From positions 1,054,001 to 1,118,000 of the forward strand of contig JAGTWJ010000006.1 in assembly GCA_020064725.1 (NCBI GenBank): a DNA stretch of 64,000 bases, in the 5' to 3' direction. This DNA is from Drechslerella dactyloides. Taxonomy: Eukaryota; Ascomycota; Orbiliomycetes; Orbiliales; Orbiliaceae. This document shows positions 10,975 to 21,900 of this stretch, one piece after another (position 1 is the first letter of the stretch; each line of letters begins with the position of its first letter). Below the pieces are notes generated by a model, which worked only from the letters and a program-made list of their open reading frames with translations, was not told the origin of the DNA and made no database searches. A program made the position numbers and the translations under genes.

Positions 10975-12132
10975 ATGCAAGCCGCTATGAAGGCTTTTTA
11001 TCTAGCGGCGGCCATCTTTATATCAACTCCCGCCGATGCCTATGAGATCGCCTTCTTCCCCTACTTCCTGGATTTGCACTACGGCCCGGACCCGACTCCT
11101 CCAATCCTCTGGAGCGTATACCCGCGCTTCAGATGCAATGCAGTCTCTTTCGACGGCTTCCCGCCGAACAACCGGTTCACGCAGAATGTTCTCGTCCGTA
11201 CAGCTCTGGATGGCGTCGGCCCGCCGAAAGCCATCATGTTCTACGAAAGCGATCCGGGCGACTCTGACCCGTGCGGCGCGGACAAGCAGGAGCTCCTAGG
11301 TGTCTTCTACCCCGACAAGCCATCGCAGCAGATCTTATTCACCGAGTCGCACGGGACGATAACGCACTGGATGGAACTGGATGAGAAGAGCCCAGGGTGG
11401 GATATCATCAGGGAAAACGGCCTGCTTCCCGGCGACGTCCTGCATTGGAACTGGAGGGTGAACGTATGGGAACACGACCCGGATGCTATCACAAACGAAG
11501 CTTTCGATGCCGATGTAGCCTATCATGAAGTCGAAAAATTCGACACCAGCAGCCCCAGCCCTGCAGATTTCTTCGAGGACACCGAAAGCGAATCAAACAG
11601 TCCCGAAATAAACACCGGCGAGGCTGTCCTTGTGAACTTCGATTCGCTGTGGCCCCCGCAGCAGGAAGTACCGGATGTGGAAGTCTTCGCGCCCAAATAC
11701 CGTGACTACCGCAACTTACGCTTGCAAGAAGCCAGCGAATACAGACCTATTCCACGGAGCTTCCTGACAATTTATACCTATGATCAGTTGCGCAGGATGG
11801 GCTACGTCGTGGATATGAAACTCGAGGCGCAGAGGAATGCCGCGCTCGACATGGAACAGGAGAGGCGTAAAGATGCAGAGGCTTTTTATGAGGCCCTGCG
11901 CACGAATCAGTTTCCGGCTGGGAACCAGTTTCTGGAAGATCTGATCTATGGCTGGGAGCCGGCGGGTAATTGGCAGCCCAATGGTACATTGCAGGGCCCT
12001 TCCGAGACGGAAATGGAGGGAATTGAGGATGGCGGCTCACCGAGTGGACAAGTAGATTACGATGCTGATCGGAGTGAAGCTGCCACGAATAACAGTCCAG
12101 GCTCTGGTGGCTTCTCGCCCGCCGGAGTCTAG
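10975..12132 (+). CDS. Secreted protein of unknown function
   Basis: Intronless, 385 aa. The N-terminus has a clear signal peptide: Lys6, then the hydrophobic stretch AFYLAAAIFIS, with likely cleavage near Ala20-Ala22 (TPADAYE). The mature protein is acidic and has only two cysteines (Cys54 and Cys100), possibly one disulphide. It is rich in Trp, Tyr and Pro in its first half (YPRFRCNAVSFDGFPPNNRF, then HWNWRVNVWEHD), followed by an acidic Ser-rich linker and a Gly/Ser/Asp-rich tail. N-glycosylation sequons occur in the tail (NGT, NNS). I recognise no catalytic motif. Possibilities include a wall-associated protein or an effector-like secreted protein. It stands alone between gene-poor flanks. 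Confidence 0.75.
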   Translation: MQAAMKAFYLAAAIFISTPADAYEIAFFPYFLDLHYGPDPTPPILWSVYPRFRCNAVSFDGFPPNNRFTQNVLVRTALDGVGPPKAIMFYESDPGDSDPCGADKQELLGVFYPDKPSQQILFTESHGTITHWMELDEKSPGWDIIRENGLLPGDVLHWNWRVNVWEHDPDAITNEAFDADVAYHEVEKFDTSSPSPADFFEDTESESNSPEINTGEAVLVNFDSLWPPQQEVPDVEVFAPKYRDYRNLRLQEASEYRPIPRSFLTIYTYDQLRRMGYVVDMKLEAQRNAALDMEQERRKDAEAFYEALRTNQFPAGNQFLEDLIYGWEPAGNWQPNGTLQGPSETEMEGIEDGGSPSGQVDYDADRSEAATNNSPGSGGFSPAGV

Positions 12133-12469
12133 ACAGCGGCCGCCGGTTTCTGACTAAGTTTTGGATATTTACCGATGTTAACGTAAAGTTATCAGCTGGT
12201 AGCATTGTATTGTCCGAAATCACTAGATAGATCTCAAGGGTAATCTAAACGAATCAAGTCGATGTAGCGTCACCTGGCCTCATCCATATTCTAGATTGTG
12301 ACAGAATGAACCGTAGATTTCGATCCTCGACCGCCCTGTTGGATTTTTGGCGTTGAAGCGGCTGGTCAGGTGTTTTCGCTTTGACCCACGCCGCGCCAAG
12401 CCAACGCGCATTTGGTCGCATTCGAGTGTCGAGCATCATGGCGCCCGCACGTTAGCTCTCACACTTGCT
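12133..12469. other. Intergenic, PMS1 promoter
   Basis: This stretch separates the stop of the secreted-protein gene from the PMS1 start. It contains ACGCGC near 12400, one base off the MCB consensus ACGCGT. Nothing else is assigned. Confidence 0.4.
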
Positions 12470-15400
12470 ATGGCAGAGATCAAAGCCATCGAGGGCCGTT
12501 CGGTAAGTCTTCATAGCTGCAGACCGTACCGACTATCCAGACCACGCACTGACCCTCTTCTACAGGTCCATCAAATCCAGTCCGGGCAGGTCATCAGCGA
12601 CGGCCTCTGCTCTGCCGTCAAGGAGCTCGTTGAAAACAGCATCGATGCCCACGCCACCGCGATAGGTGATTCCACCACATGCGCACCGCACGTAAACCCC
12701 TCGCACACGCATAACTAACGGATGATACCGCAGAGATCAGGTTCAAGAACCATGGACTCGACCTCATCGAGGTCAGCGACAACGGCGCCGGCATCACGCC
12801 GGACAACTTTGACAAGCTCGCGCTGAAACACTACACTTCCAAACTGCGCACGTACGAGGACCTCGAGCGCGTTACCACCTACGGCTTCAGAGGCGAGGCG
12901 CTCAGCTCGCTATGCGCGCTGTCGACGTTATCGGTCAGCACGGCCACGGCGGACGTCGCGCCAAAGGGTAGCAAGATCGAGTTTCACGTCTCCGGCGTGC
13001 TGAAGGGTACCTCTGTCGTGTCGCATCCGAGGGGCACGACGGTGTCCGTCGAGACGCTGTTCAAGAATCTGCCCGTGCGAAGGCAGGAGATGGAGCGGAA
13101 CATCAAGCGGGAGTTCGCACGGGTGGTCAGCTTTCTACAGGCCTACGCGATAGTTTGCGTCGGCGTCAAGTTTACAGTGTACAACCATCCTCCTAACGGG
13201 TACGTCTGGCTGCGTGAATCCTATACCAGGTTTCTATGGGTACTCTTTCTGACCTGGCTATTGTATGCGGTGATGTTAGGAAGAAGACGTTGCTTTTCAG
13301 CACAAAAGCGAACAAGACGACGAAGGAGAATATCGCAAACGTGTTTGGCGCAAAGGCGCTGGCGAATCTCATCCCGCTGGACCTCGACTTTGAGATGACG
13401 GCTCCCGCGTCCATCTTGCATCGCAACCGCGACGATGCCCGGAACGTCAAGATTATCGGGCACATCTCACGCCCGGTCGTCGGCGAGGGTCGGCAGGCAC
13501 CTGACCGGCAGCTGTTCTTCGTGAACTCGCGGCCGTGTAACCTGCCGCAGGTAGCGAGGGCGGTCAACGAGGTGTACAAATCGTTCAACCTCACGCAGTC
13601 GCCGTTTGTGTTTGCCGACCTGCAGCTGGATACCAGTATGTCTTTTATTCAATTTCGTCCCCGTGGTATGTCTATGTTGCGGGTGGCTAATGTTGTGGTT
13701 TTGTAGCTGCTTACGATGTCAACGTCTCGCCTGATAAACGGACTATTCTCCTCCATGACCAAGCTAATCTGCTGGAATCTCTAAAGGTTTCTCTGACGCA
13801 GTTGTTCGACAATCAGGACCAGACGGTCCCCGCCGCGACACAGTCGCGACTACCGTTATTCAAACCAGCAGCGGCTGATCCTGGAAAAACTTCAGCTTCC
13901 AGACGGCTCAACCAACAGGAGTCAGACGGCGAGGATGAAGCGGCCGATGAGCCAGGGTCGTCAGCAGCAGGAGCCCCACCGCTGCCCCAGTCCAGTGACA
14001 ATACGGCAGAGCCAGCGTCTAGGACAGATGGCTCAGCCAGCGCTACGTCGAAATCCCATTCCGGTGACCCAAGCAGTCGGTCAGATAGCCAAACTACGTC
14101 TACGCCAAAGAAAAACGATAGACCCGGTAGCGCGAACGGGAGCGCGAACGGGAGCGCCTCGAAAGCCAGCCTCACCTACGAACAGAAGGGTAAAATTGCG
14201 AAAGCCTTTGCTGCCAGACAGCCGCCGCACATGGACGTAGATGAAGACATACCAGGGACACTCTCGGCGCACTCGGACACACCAGGCATCGACGATGAAG
14301 ACGACGCAGAGGATGATGATGAAATAATAAGACATCCGCTCTCGCAGGCGTCGCCGAGGAACTGGAGACGGACCTCGCCCCACCCTACAACCATCACCAT
14401 AGGCGACAAAACGATCACGTCGACACCAAAGCGTAGTCCGTCAAAGGTGTTTCCGGGTATATCGTCGTCTTCGCCCACGAGCAGAGTAGCGCGCCGAAAT
14501 CCGAAGAATACGTTCGCAAAGAGACTGCAGGGCTTCGGAGCCTCGGGGACACAATCTTCGCTCTCGGTGCCTGAGGATATTGGCGAGGATGACGAAGACG
14601 ACGACGAAGACGACGAGGAATCCGAAGGGGAATTCCGGGAACTGAGCACCCCTCGACAGAGGCCGATCCAAGAAGAAACCGGGGAACCCGGCGAAGAAGA
14701 GGAAGAGGAAGATCCTAGGGACGATATCAGCGAAGACCGAACCCCACGGCCCGGTGTTACTCGGCCGCAGAAGGAAACCCAAGTACCAGATGCCGAGTCT
14801 AGCAGGGACGACGAAATAGAAATCGACCCTCCCGAAGAGCGGCCTCGGATCGTAGTCAGCTCAGCGGGACTCTTCAAATCGTCACAAAGTGTCGTCCCGC
14901 CATCCTCGCCACCGCCACGACACCGAGTCGAAGAACCCGACGCCCCGGATGAGGGTGCTGCGCCAAATGTAGACCGTGCAGACCGGCAGCGAAGCGATCG
15001 GGACCGCCATAGAGTCAGCGGCCCCATACCCCGCGCTGAAGGCGTATTCAAGACCCCAACAGCACCACCGCAAGCTCGACCGGCTGCATTCGTTAAGAAC
15101 GACTTCAAAGACTCCACCCACTGCCTTGTGCAGCATCTGCGCGCCTGCACGATAGACAACATCCGCACACTATCCACATCGCTCAGACCGCTTGAGAGCA
15201 ATCCCCGCAACAGCAAAGGCAAGGGCAAGCGAGGCCGTGCGAGACTCGTCAAGTTCGATTCTCAAGAAGAAAAGACCGCAGTCGAGGAGCGGCTATCGCT
15301 AACGATCGCCAAGTCGGACTTTGGCAAGATGCGCATCGCGGGACAGTTCAACCTGGGTTTCATACTGGCGACACGGCAGTCCGAGAAGCCGCAGGAAGAA

Positions 15401-16149
15401 GACGTGAACGACCTGTTCATTATCGACCAGCACGCGTCGGACGAGAAGTATAATTTCGAAAGACTGCAGGCGGAGACAGTCGTGCAGAACCAGCCGCTGG
15501 TGCGGCCCAAGGTGCTCGAACTGAGCGCGATGGACGAACTGGTGGTCATGGACAACATGGACGTGCTTAAGAAGAACGGGTTCGTAGTCGAGGTTGACGA
15601 TGCGGGGGATGTCGGCCGGCGGTGTCGGCTCGTGAGTCTGCCGATGAGTAAAGACAAAGTATTTGATCTGAAAGGTAACCATACATCTAAAATCCGCTCT
15701 CCACCTGGAAATATACGGGCGGGGCTAATGATAGCATTCTAGATTTCGAGGAGCTGCTGCACCTTATCCGTGAACATCCCAGCGACAGCAGCGTGCGGCC
15801 GTCGAAAGTGCGGGCGATGTTTGCAATGCGCGCGTGCAAAAGCAGCATTACAATCGGCAAGGCGCTCGGACTCAAGGATATGAAGCGGGTGGTTAAGCAC
15901 ATGGGCGAGCTGGATAAGCCGTGGAACTGCCCGCACGGACGGCCGACGATGCGACATCTGTGCGACGTCGGACAGCTGGAGACCTGGCGGGAGGATCGAG
16001 AACGGGCGTTTGCAGACGTTGAGGAGGCCGCTGAGGTGGCTGTTGTCCCGCAAGTTGGCAGCGCCGAAGACGACGTGGATGGGGACGATGATGACGACGT
16101 ATATCACGACGTGGAACAGGAAGGGGGCGAGATGGACGAGAACGAGTAG
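12470..16149 (+). CDS. PMS1: DNA mismatch repair protein Pms1 (MutL-alpha endonuclease subunit)
   Basis: Six exons (12470-12502, 12566-12665, 12734-13199, 13280-13635, 13707-15674, 15743-16149) give 1109 aa with all phases consistent. Pms1 pairs with Mlh1 and nicks the strand to be repaired. The N-terminal GHKL ATPase is complete: VKELVENSIDA, DNGAGI, TYGFRGEALSSL, then the transducer domain with FFVNSRP. A long disordered linker, rich in Ser/Pro and with Asp/Glu tracts, runs from about residue 350 to 800. The C-terminal domain has QFNLGFI, the metal-binding endonuclease motif DQHASDEKYNFE (about 891-902), ACKSSI and CPHGRP. All metal ligands are present, so the enzyme should be active. It converges on SPC24 with 227 bp between the stops. 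Confidence 0.96.
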
Positions 16150-16376
16150 AGACGTTGAATTTACCTTTTCTTTGCATCTGAGTCGCACTCTAGCGAGTTT
16201 TGCGTGGAGTCGGGTTACACATATTTCTTGTCATTCAGCGGGGTATTACATCTACATTGATCTATATAGCGTCCATCTCCTTCCAGAGGATAGATAGGTA
16301 AAACATTACAACTAAGTGGTACCAGTTCGGCCGAAAGAACGCCAATAACACCCAGCGCGGTCACACGCGGCGCGGC

Positions 16377-17122
16377 TCAGATTGCATCCCAGAAGAAATC
16401 TGTGTATGTGCTCCGCTTCAGCTTGCGGTTGTCAAGCTTGATCATTGCGACATCACCCTGGTCCTTTTTGTCTGGAGCCCGGAAATAATGTCAATAGCCG
16501 TTTGATTTGAGCGTTCGTGAGAGAAATATGGTGTGGTAATACGCACTTATTATAGCGGAGGAGTAGCCGCCGGCGCCGTCTTCCCGCAGTTCAATTCCGA
16601 ACGACCGGTAAATTTTCAACCGCAGTCTGCATCATCTCTATATCAGCGATCCGACGCCGATATAACAAGAATTGGCAAACGAAAAAATACAGTGGGGCAT
16701 ACGTACATGGTCTCGTCCTCCGATAGCGCAGTATTGCTCTGCATGGGACTCTCGTGGTCCAGGCTCTCGTACTCGTCCTTCATTTTTGCCAGGTTGGCTT
16801 CCATCAGATGATTGCTCTTCTCGAGCTCGGTGACGTTCTTGGCGAGCGCGAATTTCTGCTTGTCGAGGTCGAGGATGGTCTTTGCGTGCTCGCGCTTCGC
16901 GGCGACGGCGAGCGAGGCCTCGACGGAGGTCTTCGCGGCATCGAGGGAGCGCGTGAGGGAGCGGAGGACGGCGCGGGTCTCGTCGAGCTCGGTCTTGCGC
17001 AGCTTGGCGAGGGTTTGGATGTTCTCGTTGATGGTGCCGAGGCGGTCGACGTCGGATTGGATGTTGAAGGCCTCGAGGACGCTGTGGCACAGGGCCGAGG
17101 GGGCGGTGTCGAGGAGGGGCAT
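16377..17122 (-). CDS. SPC24: Kinetochore protein Spc24 (Ndc80 complex)
   Basis: Exons 17122-16707, 16626-16547 and 16471-16377 give 196 aa, the usual Spc24 size. Spc24 dimerises with Spc25 and anchors the Ndc80 complex to the inner kinetochore. The N-terminal two thirds is a coiled coil (heptads through LRSLTRSLDAAKTSVEAS and KFALAKNVTELEKSNHL). The C-terminal globular domain carries ILRLKIYRSFGIEL, the family hallmark, which is produced only by splicing exon 1 to exon 2, and ends DFFWDAI. The final intron has a GTGCGT donor. An MCB box lies about 45 bp upstream of the start. Confidence 0.92.
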
Positions 17123-17164
17123 CGTGGGCGATGGGATGGCAGCCTGAAGATTGAAGATGCGTAG

Positions 17165-17170
17165 ACGCGT
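17165..17170. promoter_or_regulatory. MCB element (ACGCGT)
   Basis: A perfect MluI cell-cycle box lies 43-48 bp upstream of the SPC24 ATG. In yeasts MBF (Mbp1-Swi6) binds this hexamer to drive G1/S genes. The MBP1 homologue is encoded in this same window. A single six-base match can arise by chance. Confidence 0.45.
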
Positions 17171-17284
17171 AGATGCTGCGGATGGCGAGAAGCTGTGTTG
17201 ATGTGTTGGAGGTGTGTTTCATTTCCACGCCAACGCGAGTTGTTTGTCTGTGGCGGTGCGCCCGATTCAATTCGCCACATTTTT

Positions 17285-17292
17285 TCACGTGA
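17285..17292. promoter_or_regulatory. TCACGTGA palindrome (bHLH/Cbf1-type site)
   Basis: A perfect 8-bp palindrome containing the CACGTG E-box sits about 165 bp from SPC24 and 230 bp from FIS1. Fungal bHLH factors of the Cbf1 type bind this core. Which gene it serves cannot be told from sequence. Confidence 0.35.
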
Positions 17293-17523
17293 CCGGTGGC
17301 CGATGACGCAAAGCCTCATCTGCCTCTTCGGCCGGGGTGATCTTGTGGTGGTGGTGGCCAGCGTCAAATCTTTCGTTGGGCCGATACGCAATCCCATTGC
17401 TCAACCACAGGACGACAACCGTTCGCACTCTCCCCACCTCATCACACATCCCTCTGTCTCCCTCTGCTCTGCTGCAGAGCGTCCGGTTATTCGCTTCTTA
17501 CGGTCCCTCACGCCGCCGCCGCT

Positions 17524-18387
17524 ATGTCTGCCGATAATCTCCCATGTGAGTTTTATACAACTAGCCCGCCCTCCATCTCTCCTCGGTTGTTGATAACGAT
17601 ACTGACGATGTCGAGCAGATGCCGCCGATGCGGAAAGGTAGCCCGAACTCTCTCCCTGAGAAACAGCTCTCTCTTCCCGCGATATCTTGCTAAACCGCCG
17701 TTATCGCATACAGCCCGCTGAAAGAACCCGAGCTCGAGGTCCTCCGCCGACAGTACGAGCGGGAAGGCCAATATGTCGGCGTCCAGACCAAATTCAACTA
17801 CGCATGGGGCCTCATCAAGTCCGATAAAGCTGCCGAACAACGGTACGGCATCAAGCTGCTCACCGGTATATACACCCGATCCTGAACCGCAAGACGGAAT
17901 GCCCGAAATCCACCCGGCCCGCCGCCCCACTCTATCTAGAAGATCGGGTTCGATTATATGCTGCGGAGAGGGCCGGTTGGGCGACATGAGAGTCCAAGCT
18001 TGTCTAACAAGAGAATGTGTCTTGTGATAGAAATATTCCGCGACTCACCCGAACGTCGCCGTGAATGCCTCTACTACCTAGCGCTTGGGAACTACAAACT
18101 GGGAAACTACGCCGAGGCGCGACGGTACAACGACCTGTTGCTGGAGAGAGAGAACGCAAATCTGCAGGCGATGAGCCTGAAAGGTCTGATTGAAGATCGT
18201 GTCGCAAAGGGTATGCATGCTCGTATATCGCCTATTTTTATATTTCGAGAGCTCATCGCGCTGACTGATATCTTTTCTTCCACGGCGATCAGAGGGCATG
18301 CTCGGCGTCGCAATACTGAGCGGCGTGGTCATCGCGGCAGGAGTGATGGGAAGCTTTCTGTACAAGGGCATAACGAAGAGGAGGTAA
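17524..18387 (+). CDS. FIS1: Mitochondrial fission protein Fis1
   Basis: Five exons (17524-17545, 17619-17637, 17714-17865, 18031-18210, 18293-18387) give 155 aa, the exact family size. Fis1 is a tail-anchored outer-membrane receptor that recruits the fission machinery to mitochondria and peroxisomes. The cytosolic part is the TPR-like bundle, with QTKFNYAWGLIKS and YYLALGNYKLGNYAEARRYN. The C-terminal anchor is MLGVAILSGVVIAAGVMG followed by a basic tail, KGITKRR. The first two exons are only 22 and 19 nt, yet all phases agree and the resulting N-terminus (LPYAADAESPLKEPELEVL) matches the family. Confidence 0.95.
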
Positions 18388-20143
18388 TAATACTGTTACC
18401 TGTCGCTTCGTCCTTATCACCTTCCTCCCTCATCTCAGGAGCAATCCTAATTTCGAGGCTCGTATAGAGACCACGGAAACAGTTAAGGTTAACGAAAATG
18501 CGGAAACATATAGCCTCTGATGGACCGAACACTCCTGTCGACCGGAATGCATGTCTTGGATCGGGGTTAATACACAGAGGGCTGGCTTCTGGGACGCTTG
18601 GGAGGACTAGTCGGCTGTTCCCGAGGGGTATAGCGTCATACTCTGGTGCATTGCAACTCGCTGTCTTTTTTTGTTTCTGATGCTCTTCCAGTTTGGGTCA
18701 TCTTTGCATCGTATACTACCAGTGGTTCCATCGTTTTTAATGCAGGCGTTTTTCTTAAGCTTCGTTATCTTTCTATCATTTTTGTGTCAGACATAGCCAG
18801 GCTGCCTTGTGTTCTTCTTTTGGTTTCCTTCGGTGTGCATATTTTCCCCATGGTACCTTCTCCGCTCTCGCTGTGCATGTACTGCATCATCAGCGTAGAA
18901 CTTTCGTACAGGTACGGGTAGACTGATTAGTCGCTAGCATATGGCAGCATCATCATAATACACTAGCGTCAGTTTGGCAGGCAGGGTTCATTCGATAAAC
19001 GTAAAGCAAACCCAGGAAAGCATTGTGAGCAATCGGATGTCATCCTTGGCGGGAGGATGCTTCTCCGCCGTTCGATCGAATCTTGTACCACGAGGCGGTT
19101 GACGTGGACTGTCGCTTTGCGCCACCGGCATGTCTCGCAGGGCGCCCGTGTGCGAGGATTCACCGCTGCATTGAAGTTCCGCGTTCTGGAAGATTCTGTG
19201 CATGGCGATGCAGAGATAGTGTTTGGGAGGCACATGCATGAGCTGGGTGCTATTTGAGGATGACTCCAGGCGGCTGTCGAAGGGTCCAGTTTGGCATTTA
19301 TACTGTTTGGCGCTTGACACAGAGCGACGACAGCAGGTCTGCAGCTTTCTCGTACCAACTACGGCTCTGATCTCTTCGTCCTTTTAGTAGAAGAGAGCTG
19401 CTATCGGCGTGCTTGGACCTTGGCTGGCGTGATATTTTTATATTCATGCTTGTTTGGAAGAGCTAGGAAACACCATCGCTGCAACCGGCATCTACATACC
19501 AGGACTGACAGAGTAAAGCACGGACGCACAAGCACAAGCACGAGTACGTACCCTGCACCATCATCGGCGATATCGGGACGGCTGCTGTGCTTTTGTGGCG
19601 GGCGCAGGGATTCTGTGGCGGGTGACGACCGATCTTCGTGATATCACCTGCAGGCTGCCCAGACCGGCCAAATCCAGTTGGCCGCCGTACGTGCCGCCGA
19701 ACGCCCAGCTCGGCCAGTTGCATCATCACCCGCCGACAAGCACCAGAACTCGAAGGAAGCAGCCGGCGGACTCGAGCGAGCGATCGAAGGGACAGATATC
19801 CATCCACCAGCCCGCGAAGGAAGAATAATAAACACATCTTCGCTACGTAGCAGTAGTCTCTCATTGCCACTCGGCTTCATCGAGTGTGACTAAGCAGCTC
19901 GCAGCCTTTCGCATCCGCCGCCAAACTTCGCCGCAACACCACGACAACCAAGCCAGCCTTCTCTCCCCCCATCGCCAACGGCGTCCATCAGCCTCGCATC
20001 GCCTTCGCACTACCTCCGAGACCTTCTACCGCTCAGTCCAGCGCAGGCCGACTACCTGTCTCGTTATCTAGGACCCCTTCTCCACCGCCGCCGCCGGACA
20101 ATCAGCAGCAGACCTTCCTATCCGAACTTTCGCCGATACCAGG
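18388..20143. other. Intergenic, 1.75 kb
   Basis: No supported gene. The plus-strand frame at 18646-18921 is hydrophobic but begins with GTG, lacks family features and is T-rich 3'-flank sequence. The right half (about 19880-20143) is CT/CA-rich and probably the promoter and 5' UTR of the RING gene. Confidence 0.55.
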
Positions 20144-21900
20144 ATGAGCGGCTCGAGAACCGCGATGCCGCCACGGCAGCCTTCCTCCCAGAATAGAGAG
20201 CTAGTCTACTGCCACCAGTGCCAGAACGAATGGTACCGGGACCAGCACGGGCTGCAATGTCCCGCCTGCCAGTCCGAGTTTATCGAGATAGTACGCTTCG
20301 CTTTCCAAAACCCCCCACTCCATGCCAGCTGATTATACGAACTCCGAGCTGGGAACCCGGCAAGGCTAACATTTTTCGCCAACCCGCTAGCTCGAAAACG
20401 ACAGATCCGACCCTCGGGAGGAAGTATTCGACGGCTACGAAGACTACGACTCTGATGATGAACACTATCACCCTGAATTCGACCACCCTCATCACCAACA
20501 CGAGCACCACCATGGCCCTCAAGGCTCCGGGTTCACGTTGCGCATGGGCGGCACAGGCCCCTCTATCAGCTTTCGCACACTCAATCAGGAATTCAATAGT
20601 CCCAGTCCGGATCCCTTTGGCGGTGGCAGCGGTCATGTCGTGGGAGGATTGAACCCAGGCGCTAGGTCGACGACATTCGGCGGCGCGACTTTCCCCAACT
20701 CGGCCCACGATTCCGCGCCACCCCCGCCTGGACGGTCGCATGGATCAACGCCGATGCCCGATCAATCGAGACGTCCGCCCGCTCCTACGTCGAATTTCGG
20801 AAACGGAGGCGGCCCAATCGCGGAGATGTTCACATCGATAATACAGAATATCATCGGTGGTAACAGAGGAGAGGAACACCCGCGAAGTCCGCCACCCCAT
20901 CCGTCTACGTTCGAAGAAGCGGGGTTTCCTGGCGCGGGGCGTCATGGCGCGGGGCAGAACAATCCCGGTCAGGGCTCGAGTCAAGGTGAACGATCGAGAG
21001 GATCATTCCAGGACAGCCCGTTCTTTATGCAGATGCCAAGAGGCTCTGGTGGCATGTCATACTACTCATCGACACGGTCATGGACGGGGCCAAACGGCGA
21101 AGTCAGGACAATAAGGACCTCCTCGCCGATGCCGCACCCCAGAATGCAAGGAGAGCAAGCGACGATGGACTTGGCAGAGTCAGTATCTCGCCGGTCACCT
21201 ATTCAGATGTAACGCGAACTCAGCTGACTGGTTGAACTTTAGCATTCTTGTGAATATAATCGGCTCGCAGGCGCATCCCAACGAGCAGGAGGGCATGTCG
21301 CCCTTCCTCCGCGCGTTTGGATTAGGCCATGGCATGAGTGGTGATTACGCCTGGTCTCAACAAGACATGGACAGAATATTATCGCAGCTTATGGAGCAAC
21401 ATCAGGGAAATGCGCCGCCACCGGCATCTCAGGAGTCCATCAGGAATCTGCAGAAGGTCAAGGTGACGCAGGCAGAGGTTGATGACGGCACTGAGTGCGT
21501 GGTTTGCCAGGATGACCTCAAGTTTGAGGAAGAGGTCGTCAAGCTGCCGTGTAGGCACATTTACCATGAAGAATGCGTGGTCAAGTGGCTAGAGACACAT
21601 GACGTAAGTTAATTTCTCTCTCCATTCCCAGCTCCTGAGGGGTTTGGATGCTAATTTCCATCAAAGGCATGCCCAATCTGTCGTACGCCTATAACACCTG
21701 AAAGCGAGCGGCAACAGAGATCGAATCCTGGAGGACCTCCTGGAGGCGGTCCGCAGCAGCCACAGTTCGGAGGGAGCGGTGGCAGCTCCGGGCCTGGTGG
21801 AGCCCCTGGTGGTACAGGACAAAATATGCACACAGCTTCTGGATCCGGTGGTACCGGCGGCGCCAGATGGACGTGGAGCGCCAGCTTTGGGCGCTCGTGA
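20144..21900 (+). CDS. RING-H2 E3 ubiquitin ligase, RNF126/RNF115-like
   Basis: Exons 20144-20290, 20391-21178, 21243-21603 and 21667-21900 give 509 aa. The N-terminus has a C2C2 zinc ribbon (Cys23-X2-Cys26, Cys39-X2-Cys42), as in RNF126 and RNF115, where it binds ubiquitin or client proteins. A long disordered middle follows, rich in His/Asp, Pro and Gly. The RING-H2 domain (397-437) has every zinc ligand: CVVCQDD, LPCRHIYHEEC and ACPIC; the last two cysteines are encoded by the final exon. The tail is Gly/Gln-rich. In animals the family ubiquitinates mislocalised cytosolic proteins, a role I only infer here. The second intron uses a GTCAGT donor, chosen because it alone keeps the frame. Confidence 0.88.

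Larger units (their letters stand above)
17123..17523. promoter_or_regulatory. Divergent promoter SPC24 / FIS1
   Basis: These 401 bp lie between two divergent start codons. Two palindromic motifs stand out: ACGCGT (MCB, binding site of MBF) at 17165-17170 beside SPC24, and TCACGTGA (E-box/CDEI-like) at 17285-17292 near the middle. A CT-rich tract from about 17440 to 17515 precedes FIS1. Confidence 0.5.

Noticed and set aside
14176..15252. 358-aa minus-strand frame rich in serine
   Set aside because: Shadow of the acidic Pms1 linker: GAT/GAA codons read as Ser-rich sequence on the other strand.
18646..18921. Hydrophobic 91-aa frame resembling a membrane protein
   Set aside because: Starts with GTG, lies in T-rich 3'-flank DNA (T-rich codons give Phe/Leu/Val) and has no family features.
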